Of a stretch of DNA of 33,665 nucleotides, positions 27,706-33,665 are shown piece by piece. Below the pieces are notes generated by a model. The model had not been told where the DNA came from, searched no databases, and saw only the letters and a list, made by a program, of their open reading frames with translations. Position 1 is the first letter of the stretch. Each line of letters begins with the position of its first letter. The DNA lies in the IMG/VR virus record IMGVR_UViG_3300025282_000135, positions 1 to 33,665 of that record. The stretch is one strand, 5' to 3'. Both the position numbers and the translations under genes were made by a program. The stretch comes from a virus.

Positions 27706-28116
27706 ATGAGAAAGGTAACGACGACTCTTGTTTGTTTCTTATTTGTGATAAACATAGGAATTGGCAATGCCATGGCCCAAGTTACAGAATTTGAACCCTT
27801 TCCTATGCTGACTCTTCATCAGGGGGAAGAGTATGTTGGGGTGCTTTTGTCAGAATCTGATTTTACTGAGATTATTGAATTAAAATTGAATCATACATTT
27901 TTGAAAAAAGTAAACGAGATTCTTGAGAGGGAACTTGAGATAAAAAATAAAAACCTGGAAGACACTATGGCGTTATTTAACGATGTGACGAGCAAGATTA
28001 AGACAGAGGTTAGAAAACAGTCTTGGTTTGAAAAGAACAAGGGTATGATTGGGGTTGTAACCGGACTTGTAATCGGTGCAGGGCTAACGGTACTAGCGGC
28101 GCGGGCTGTCCAGTGA
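27706..28116 (+). CDS. Exported protein with signal peptide and C-terminal membrane helix (136 aa)
   Basis: The start is ATG 27706, one base after the previous stop; a TTG 21 bases upstream in frame is unlikely because the ATG begins a clear signal peptide. Residues 1-25 are basic then hydrophobic (TTLVCFLFVINIGIG) and end in AMA-Q, a plausible signal peptidase I site. Cys10 is not in a lipobox context. Residues about 60-110 look like a charged helix or coiled coil, and residues about 113-133 (IGVVTGLVIGAGLTVLAARA) form a Gly-rich transmembrane helix. Crossing the envelope with the bulk outside suggests an envelope or lysis role, loosely like a one-piece spanin but without the lipid anchor. 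The stop overlaps the next start as TGATG. Confidence 0.55.
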   Translation: MRKVTTTLVCFLFVINIGIGNAMAQVTEFEPFPMLTLHQGEEYVGVLLSESDFTEIIELKLNHTFLKKVNEILERELEIKNKNLEDTMALFNDVTSKIKTEVRKQSWFEKNKGMIGVVTGLVIGAGLTVLAARAVQ

Positions 28117-28532
28117 TGGACAAGAATGACTATGTTGCAGCCCTTGAGAAGGCGATCTCCGATAAATACGGTTCGGAAGCCTCAAGAGATATTCGGTATT
28201 TTTGGGATAGTGATAAAGAAAAAGAATACAAAAGACAATTAAAAGAACTTGCTAAAAAAAGCCTAGAACAGGGCAGGAATAAAGAACAAATTGAAAAAAA
28301 CGGCTATTTATTATTGAAAAAAAATAGAAAAAGTGAATTATATTCAAATTGTCCGTTGTGCTCAATTAGAACCCAAACAGTCTTTGATGATATCAAGGTT
28401 GAAAAATACGAGTGTTGCCAGCACTGCTTTGTTGATTTTGTTGAACACAGAGAAGAACGGTGGACAACAGGCTGGAGGCCGGATAAAGAAGCAATAACAT
28501 TAGCGCTTAAAAGGAGAAAAAAGAATGTCTAA
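28116..28532 (+). CDS. Small zinc-binding protein of unknown function (138 aa)
   Basis: ATG 28116 overlaps the preceding TGA; a GTG at 28113 is a less likely start. The N-terminal half is Lys/Glu-rich and helical. Residues 79-82 (CPLC) and 101-104 (CQHC) form two CxxC knuckles about 18 residues apart, a probable zinc ribbon. It is followed by FVEHREERWTTGWRPDKE and a basic C-terminus (ALKRRKKNV). Such ribbons occur in many DNA- or RNA-binding phage proteins, and it sits two genes before the large terminase. It lacks HNH catalytic residues, so I do not call it a nuclease. Its ATG overlap and the 8-base overlap with the next gene suggest operon expression. Confidence 0.55.
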   Translation: MDKNDYVAALEKAISDKYGSEASRDIRYFWDSDKEKEYKRQLKELAKKSLEQGRNKEQIEKNGYLLLKKNRKSELYSNCPLCSIRTQTVFDDIKVEKYECCQHCFVDFVEHREERWTTGWRPDKEAITLALKRRKKNV

Positions 28533-28923
28533 TATTAGCGATATTTTGGCAGGCCTACAGCAGGCGGCGGCCAATGCATATGACGGTGGCGAAGAGACCG
28601 GAGCCCTTAAGAGAGAAGAGGGAAATCCCCTTTTGGATTATCGAGTAAACGATGATTTCAAGGTTAGATTTCAGGGAGACAAAATATACATTACGTATAG
28701 TATTGAACTCCCGAGAAAAGACTATCATGAAAGAGATTTCGATCTTGATTTAGAGCAAACATTTCAGGACCTTTCTTCCTATTTAAAAAAGGAGTATAAG
28801 AAGGTAACTGGAAACTCTGTGCAGCTTAAAAAAGATGGTGAATTGGACAAGGACATTGAGTATGTGTCGATTTACAAGATTCTTGTTACGGCAACGTGTC
28901 CATATAAGATATCGGGACTTTAA
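28525..28923 (+). CDS. Conserved-looking small protein upstream of terminase (132 aa)
   Basis: ATG 28525 overlaps the previous gene by 8 bases and has an AAGGAG-like site within it. The N-terminus (ISDILAGLQQAAANAY) is a short amphipathic helix, followed by an apparently alpha/beta domain of strands and charged helices (DDFKVRFQGDKIYITYSI, LDLEQTFQDLSSYLKKEYK, VSIYKILVTATCPY). There is no metal, nucleotide or membrane motif. Its place immediately before the large terminase could suit a small terminase or another packaging partner, but it lacks the clear helix-turn-helix and coiled-coil layout of small terminases, so no function is assigned. Confidence 0.55.
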   Translation: MSNISDILAGLQQAAANAYDGGEETGALKREEGNPLLDYRVNDDFKVRFQGDKIYITYSIELPRKDYHERDFDLDLEQTFQDLSSYLKKEYKKVTGNSVQLKKDGELDKDIEYVSIYKILVTATCPYKISGL

Positions 28924-28927
28924 TTAA

Positions 28928-30508
28928 ATGAGTTTGACGGTAAAGGAGATGAAGAAGGAGATCTTGCGTTGCGGCAAGGATCCCGTTTACTTTATCGATA
29001 ATTATGCAAAGATTTCTCACCCGACAAGGGGGACATTGCCATTTAAACTATTCCCATTCCAGAAGGACGTATTAAAGGAGTTCATAGGCAATAGGTTCAG
29101 TATACTACTGAAGGCACGCCAGTTAGGGATGTCTACGACAGTAGCTGCGTATTGTGCGTGGCTAATGATCTTTCATAAAGATCGAAACATCCTTGTTGTG
29201 GCGACACAGAAGGCGAAAGCAGCCAATATTATTAAGAAAGTAAAGGTGGTATTTAAGAATCTGCCGGAATGGATGATGATGTCAGAAGTTATAACAAACA
29301 ATAAGTTCTCTATGGAATTAGAAAATGGTTCACAAGTTGTTGCAAGCTCAACCGGTGCTGACGCCGGTCGTTCTGAGGCCCTTTCATTGCTTATTGTTGA
29401 CGAGGCGGCGCACGTTGAAAGCCTGGACGAACTTTGGGCTGGCATTTATCCAACGCTCTCCACAGGAGGCAGATGCATTGCCCTCAGCACGCCATTGGGA
29501 ACCGGGAATTGGTTCCATAAGTACTACATTGACGCAGAGCAGGGGTTAAATGACTTTAAACCAATAAAGCTGATGTGGGATGTTCATCCTGAGAGAGACG
29601 AAGAATGGTTCCATAAGGAAACTAGAAACATGAGTAAGCGCAAAATTGCGCAGGAGCTTATGTGTAACTTTAATGCCTCTGGAGATACGGTAGTAACCCC
29701 GGAAGACATTAATCGATTAAAGGCGGGCGTTAAAACCCCGATATACAAGACTGGTTTTGATAGTAATGTATGGGTATGGGAGGATCCGATTCCCGGAGAA
29801 TCTTATTTTGGGGTCGCGGATGTTTCACGAGGAGATGGAGAAGACTTTTCTGCCCTCCACGTTATTAAATTGGGAACAGGCGAGGTGGTCTTGGAGTACA
29901 AAGGCAAGCCCTCTGTTGATATGTTTGCTAAGATGCTGTTTGAAATCGGCACAAATCATGGTGCGTGTCTAATGGCTGTTGAGAACGCTGGAGTTGGCTG
30001 GACCGTAATAGAAAAGTTAAAGGATTTGGAATACCCATCCATATATCACGCTGAGAAGCACTCACATCAATATGTTGAACCCTTCGCGGCGGACTACACC
30101 AAAAACTCGGTGGCGGGGTTTTCGACAACGGCCAAAACCAGGCCGCTTATTGTAGCGAAGATGGAAGAGAGTATTAGAAACAAGGACTTTATTTCATATT
30201 CTTCTAGATATGCGGCAGAGCTAGACACCTTTATTTGGTATAACGGCAAAGCATCTGCCAGAAGAGGGTTTAATGATGACCTTGTTATGGCTTCTGCAAT
30301 TTGTTGTTGGATAAAAGACACTGCTTTGGTTGTCAACAAGAGAGACTTGGCCTATAAAATGGCGTTCCTTAACGCAATGTCAAGGTCGACGTCTATTTTT
30401 GATACCAAGATCGTTGGCCAGAAGTCCAGGTCGGCGGTTGAGAAAAAATTTGAAAATAAAGAAAAACACAAGCAACTTGTTGATTTTGGATGGGTACTTA
30501 AGGGGTAA
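28928..30508 (+). CDS. Terminase large subunit, T4 gp17-like packaging ATPase-nuclease (526 aa)
   Basis: This motor protein translocates DNA into the prohead and cuts the concatemer. ATPase motifs: a deviant Walker A at residues 62-71 (KARQLGMSTT), Walker B LLIVDEAAH with Asp158-Glu159, and coupling motif ALSTP at 185-189. The RNase H-fold nuclease follows, with Asp298 (FGVADVSRGDGEDFS), Glu352 (LMAVENAGVGW) and Asp450/451 (RRGFNDDLVMAS), the expected three acidic positions. The length is a little shorter than T4 gp17 (610). The usual Walker A lysine position holds Met68; Lys62 lies earlier, as in other large terminases with a KxRQxGxS/T loop. The gene follows its neighbour by 4 bases and is directly followed by the portal gene. 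Confidence 0.92.
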   Translation: MSLTVKEMKKEILRCGKDPVYFIDNYAKISHPTRGTLPFKLFPFQKDVLKEFIGNRFSILLKARQLGMSTTVAAYCAWLMIFHKDRNILVVATQKAKAANIIKKVKVVFKNLPEWMMMSEVITNNKFSMELENGSQVVASSTGADAGRSEALSLLIVDEAAHVESLDELWAGIYPTLSTGGRCIALSTPLGTGNWFHKYYIDAEQGLNDFKPIKLMWDVHPERDEEWFHKETRNMSKRKIAQELMCNFNASGDTVVTPEDINRLKAGVKTPIYKTGFDSNVWVWEDPIPGESYFGVADVSRGDGEDFSALHVIKLGTGEVVLEYKGKPSVDMFAKMLFEIGTNHGACLMAVENAGVGWTVIEKLKDLEYPSIYHAEKHSHQYVEPFAADYTKNSVAGFSTTAKTRPLIVAKMEESIRNKDFISYSSRYAAELDTFIWYNGKASARRGFNDDLVMASAICCWIKDTALVVNKRDLAYKMAFLNAMSRSTSIFDTKIVGQKSRSAVEKKFENKEKHKQLVDFGWVLKG

Positions 30509-30511
30509 AAG

Positions 30512-33500
30512 ATGAAAGACTATAAGCAAGGCACCTCGGGAGCCACTAGAAATCCCAAGAATGAAATATCACCTCTGTTCCGGGGCCTGACAAGGCTGTT
30601 CAGCGGGCCGTATGTAAATTATAGAAGGCAGCAGGTACGCAAGGGTAGAAAGAGCCAGCTTCAAACAAGCAAGTTCCTATCGCTAGGTGGACTTGAGTTT
30701 AAAAAGGAATATGGACTTGAGCCATTTAAGAATCTCATGGCTGGCCAATTGCAGGCCTCGTCGCGTGCGGAGCGCTACTTGGACTTTGATCAGATGGAGT
30801 TCATGGCCGAGATTGCTTCGAGCATGGATATTTATGCGGACGAAATTACGACGGCCACGGATTTTCAAGAAATCTTAAAAATTAAATGTCCTAACGAAGA
30901 AATTAAAAGTATTCTACATACGCTGTTTTATGAGGTGTTAAATGTAGAATTCAATTTATTCGGTTGGACTAGAACGATGTGCAAATATGGGGATCTTTAT
31001 CTCTATTTGGACATTGATGAAAAACTAGGTATTACGAATGTAATTGGGTTGCCCTCTGTTGAGATTGAACGCCTAGAAGGCGAAGACAAGACCAATGCGA
31101 ATTATGTACAGTACCAGTGGAACGCTGGGGCGGTTACGTTTGAGAATTGGCAGGTTGCACACTTTAGAATTCTCGGAAATGATAAATTCGCTCCCTATGG
31201 AACGTCTATTCTGGAACCCGCTCGACGTATCTGGCGTCAGCTCTGTTATTCATATGATACAAAAGTTTGGGTGAAATCAGGGGGTTATAAGGAAATTCAA
31301 TATGTCGAGCCCGGGGAAACTGTGCTTGCATACGATTATAAAAATTCTCAATTGGTTGAAACAAAAGTTAAGAATGTTGCCTCCATGGGAAGACAAGAGG
31401 TAGTTGAGATCCAGACTGCGCATAGGACCATTAAGGTTACTCCGAATCATGGTATGTATGTTAAAACAAAGTCGGGAGAGATTATCTGCAAACAAGCTAA
31501 GGACTTGATTGTCTCCAACGGAAAAGGTGGCTGGGACTGTAGAAAGGCAGATAAGCTTATTTTGCCTTCTGGATGGCAAGAACAAAAAGATGGCCATTGT
31601 ATCAAAATCTCTCAAGATATTTATGAGGGACAATGGCCGGTTCGAAATGTCTCTTGGCGAGGCGAAGATTTTTATACGACTCCCGAGTTCTTAAGGGTTC
31701 TAGGGTTTATGATTGGAGATGGATGGATTAATAAGAATAAGCTTGGATTTGCTCTTGGCATTGAAGAAGAACAAAACGAATGTTACGTTAATCTGATGAA
31801 AGAGACAATGAGATTAGGTGATCTGGAGCGCGTAGACGCAGAGCATAAAAGAGGTGGACAAGTTAATTTTAATTCTAAAGAAGTTGTATCCATTTTTAAA
31901 GAGGCTGGATTCATTTCTGGGTTTGATAAAAAAAGAGTGCCCTCGTGGGTTTATAGTATGAACCAGGAGAATAAAGTCGAGTTCCTTAGGGGACTGATGG
32001 ACGCGGATGGATGCTGGACTGATGGACGACTAGCGCTATCTAACAAAGAACTAATGGAGGATGTTAGAATCCTAGCACAACAAGCCGGTGTCGCGGTGGG
32101 ACGTGAAATTAAGTTGGATAGAAAAGCTGGGATCTACGAAGATAAATGTTTTGGAGAAATAACAAGAAAAGATAGCTATAGACTGTATTTGAACCTTGAT
32201 TCCATAGTTGAAGAAGATGTCACTTATGAGACTGTATGTAGAGTAATCGATATTGGAGAAGAGGAGACTTATGATCTAGAAGTAGAGCATGAGTCTCACA
32301 ACTTTGTATCGGAAGGTATTGTGGCAAGCAACACGCTTATTGAGGACGCCATGATGGCGTACCGTGTGGTTCGTTCACCGGAGCGCAGAGTGTTCTATAT
32401 CGATGTTGGAAACATTGATCCAAATGATGTCGAAGCATACATCGAGAAAATGAAGACAAACCTCCGTAGACACCAGATTGTGGATCAGTCTACTGGCCGT
32501 GTTGACCTAAGATATAACCCTTTAAGTATTGAAGAGGACTACTTTGTTCCACTGAGGGGAGATAAATCATCTCGGATTGAAACGCTACCAGGCGGAACGT
32601 ATACTGGCGACATTGACGATGTTAATTATCTGAGGGACAAATTGTTTTCCGCTCTCAAGGTTCCAAAGAGTTACCTTGCACAAGGTGATCAAATGGAAGA
32701 CAAGACGACTCTCGCGCAAAAGGATATGCATTTTGCAAGAACGGTCCAGAGGCTCCAGCGAGCGGTTATATCAGAACTGTATAAGGTAGCGGTTGTTCAT
32801 CTTTACACGCTTGGATATAGAGACAAGGATCTGGCAACTTTTACTCTGCATTTAAACAATCCTTCCAAGATTGCGGAGTTGCAAGAGCTAGAATATTTAA
32901 ATACAAAGTTTGGTTTGATTAACAATACGCCGGAAGGGTACTTCTCTAAGCGGTGGATCTCTAAGAACATCCTTAATCATAGCGATGATGAAATCATCAA
33001 GAACAAGATTGAGATGTTCCATGACGCCAAGTTCATGGCGAAGCTTGAATCTGTTGCTGCCGAGGAAGCAGCGATGCAACAGCAGGCCATGATGGGTGGT
33101 ATGGGTGGAATGCCTGGAATGGAGGGTATGATGCCCGGACCCGAACAGATGGCGGCAATGGGTGCGCCTCCTGATGGCGGAATGCCTCCTGAAGAAGAGA
33201 CAATGCTCCTTGCGGAACCTGGAGCAGAAGAAGGCCCCGCCCCCCCTGGAGCAGAAGCCGGCCTTGGGATGCCTCCTCCGCCGGCAAAGAGAGATGGACC
33301 TAAAAAGAACGATGGTAGATCTCATGGAGGGCCCTTCAAGAGAAACATGGACAAACTTGTTGGCAAGATGGATCCTAGGCAGACAGGGATAGTCCCTCCG
33401 GACATGATGTCTTTTTCTAGGGGAATGGTTTTTGGAGATTCTGTGCAGCCCGACCCGGATGAGACGCTCCTTTTAGAGGCGTCTTCAAAGGTTGAAGAAC

Positions 33501-33589
33501 TATTTAAAGATGTAGAACTATCCAAAATTGATAAAGAAAAGATCGATGAACAAATTTCTTATCATAAAAAGAGAAGCAGTAAAAAGTAG
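30512..33589 (+). CDS. Portal vertex protein (T4 gp20-like) precursor interrupted by an intein (1025 aa; about 662 after splicing)
   Basis: The frame starts at ATG 30512 with AAGGGG 6 bases before it. Residues 1-244 and 608-1025 together form a gp20-type portal. The N-extein ends SILEPARRIWRQL and the C-extein begins TLIEDAMMAYRVVRSPERR then VFYIDVGNI, the highly conserved portal signature, which becomes continuous only after residues 245-607 are removed. The spliced portal would be about 662 residues, longer than T4 gp20 (524). The excess lies mainly in the C-terminal tail, with a Met/Gly/Pro-rich low-complexity stretch near residues 850-930. The portal forms the dodecameric DNA channel and docks the terminase encoded just upstream. 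Without splicing the inserted domain would disrupt it, so intein activity should matter for infectivity. Confidence 0.9.
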   Translation: MKDYKQGTSGATRNPKNEISPLFRGLTRLFSGPYVNYRRQQVRKGRKSQLQTSKFLSLGGLEFKKEYGLEPFKNLMAGQLQASSRAERYLDFDQMEFMAEIASSMDIYADEITTATDFQEILKIKCPNEEIKSILHTLFYEVLNVEFNLFGWTRTMCKYGDLYLYLDIDEKLGITNVIGLPSVEIERLEGEDKTNANYVQYQWNAGAVTFENWQVAHFRILGNDKFAPYGTSILEPARRIWRQLCYSYDTKVWVKSGGYKEIQYVEPGETVLAYDYKNSQLVETKVKNVASMGRQEVVEIQTAHRTIKVTPNHGMYVKTKSGEIICKQAKDLIVSNGKGGWDCRKADKLILPSGWQEQKDGHCIKISQDIYEGQWPVRNVSWRGEDFYTTPEFLRVLGFMIGDGWINKNKLGFALGIEEEQNECYVNLMKETMRLGDLERVDAEHKRGGQVNFNSKEVVSIFKEAGFISGFDKKRVPSWVYSMNQENKVEFLRGLMDADGCWTDGRLALSNKELMEDVRILAQQAGVAVGREIKLDRKAGIYEDKCFGEITRKDSYRLYLNLDSIVEEDVTYETVCRVIDIGEEETYDLEVEHESHNFVSEGIVASNTLIEDAMMAYRVVRSPERRVFYIDVGNIDPNDVEAYIEKMKTNLRRHQIVDQSTGRVDLRYNPLSIEEDYFVPLRGDKSSRIETLPGGTYTGDIDDVNYLRDKLFSALKVPKSYLAQGDQMEDKTTLAQKDMHFARTVQRLQRAVISELYKVAVVHLYTLGYRDKDLATFTLHLNNPSKIAELQELEYLNTKFGLINNTPEGYFSKRWISKNILNHSDDEIIKNKIEMFHDAKFMAKLESVAAEEAAMQQQAMMGGMGGMPGMEGMMPGPEQMAAMGAPPDGGMPPEEETMLLAEPGAEEGPAPPGAEAGLGMPPPPAKRDGPKKNDGRSHGGPFKRNMDKLVGKMDPRQTGIVPPDMMSFSRGMVFGDSVQPDPDETLLLEASSKVEELFKDVELSKIDKEKIDEQISYHKKRSSKK
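31244..32332 (+). mobile_element. Intein with LAGLIDADG homing endonuclease inside the portal gene (363 aa)
   Basis: The insert begins with Cys245 (CYSYDTKVWV, block A) and ends EGIVASN at Asn607, before Thr608. Splicing block B is VTPNHGMYV (Thr310, His313). The endonuclease has two dodecapeptide motifs, LGFMIGDGWI (Asp403) and LRGLMDADGCW (Asp499), so it belongs to the two-motif LAGLIDADG type. The C-terminal blocks are YDLEVEHESHNFV and EGIVASN. The penultimate residue is Ser rather than the usual His. By family knowledge it excises itself from the precursor protein and cuts intein-free portal alleles to spread. Its boundaries are set by the conserved portal sequence on each side and by the nucleophile rules Cys1, Asn-last and Thr+1. 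Confidence 0.9.
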
Positions 33590-33600
33590 GGAGTATATGA

Positions 33601-33665
33601 ATGAAGCACAATAAACGCAGGAATACAGCATTTCTTTTCGAGTGTCTTATTCGGGAAATGACTGT
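33601..33665 (+). CDS. Start of an unidentified gene after the portal (3' truncated)
   Basis: ATG 33601 is preceded by AGGGAG at 33588-33593 and stays open to the window end, giving the start MKHNKRRNTAFLFECLIREM. An ATG 4 bases upstream in another frame stops after five codons. In T4-like phages prohead core and protease genes follow the portal, but 21 residues are too few to identify this one. Confidence 0.5.
   Translation, partial: MKHNKRRNTAFLFECLIREMT

Noticed and set aside
28116-28532. HNH endonuclease call for the small zinc protein
   Set aside because: The CxxC pairs are present but no HNH catalytic His/Asn arrangement could be found.
31244-32332. Reading the portal insert as a group I intron or a separate endonuclease gene
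   Set aside because: The frame is continuous with the portal on both sides and carries protein-splicing blocks, so an intein is the right interpretation.
32897-33325. A 142-codon minus-strand His/Arg-rich frame
   Set aside because: It is the shadow of the Met/Gly-rich portal tail, which has strong evidence on the + strand.

Overview
The window looks like part of the genome of a large tailed bacteriophage with a T4-type (myovirus) packaging and replication gene set. All supported genes lie on the + strand, are packed tightly (stop/start overlaps such as TAATG, ATGA and TGATG, few gaps over 50 bases), and include a T4 gp17-like large terminase, a gp20-like portal, Mre11/Rad50 (gp47/gp46-like) recombination functions, a RuvC-like resolvase and a small primase. 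I see no tRNA, rRNA, CRISPR array or insertion sequence. The host cannot be determined from the sequence.

Layout. (1) 1-19529: a virion-structure block. It opens with the tail end of an unrecognised gene, followed by a 2859-residue giant protein with a LamG-like lectin fold, then proteins of 393, 869, 601, 946, 295 and 409 residues. Some share modules: the N-termini of the 393- and 295-residue proteins align without gaps. (2) 19580-20650: a free-standing putative homing endonuclease (four Cys4 zinc fingers, NUMOD3-like repeats, PD-(D/E)XK nuclease), lying between two structural genes that appear to be paralogues (18300-19529 and 20668-22005). (3) 22002-26610: a replication/recombination island with a RuvC-like resolvase, a zinc-ribbon/Toprim primase, and one polypeptide fusing an Mre11/SbcD nuclease to a Rad50/SbcC ATPase. 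(4) 26646-28923: small genes, including a two-helix holin-like protein, an Rz-like (N-terminal membrane anchor plus coiled coil) protein, a protein with a signal peptide and a C-terminal membrane helix, and a small zinc-binding protein. (5) 28928-33589: the packaging genes, a large terminase and a portal interrupted by a 363-residue LAGLIDADG intein. (6) 33601 to the end: the start of one more gene.

How the parts work together. The terminase and portal form the DNA packaging motor. The upstream block probably supplies tail, baseplate or adhesin components. The primase, resolvase and Mre11-Rad50 fusion would support recombination-dependent replication and the processing of branched DNA before packaging. 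Two different homing elements (a free-standing nuclease and an intein) have colonised late genes.

The most notable items are the single-chain Mre11-Rad50 fusion, the portal intein, the zinc-finger/NUMOD3/PD-(D/E)XK nuclease between paralogous structural genes, and three copies of ACTATTTATA (reverse complement contains TATAAATA, the T4 late-promoter octamer) confined to two of the longest intergenic gaps.
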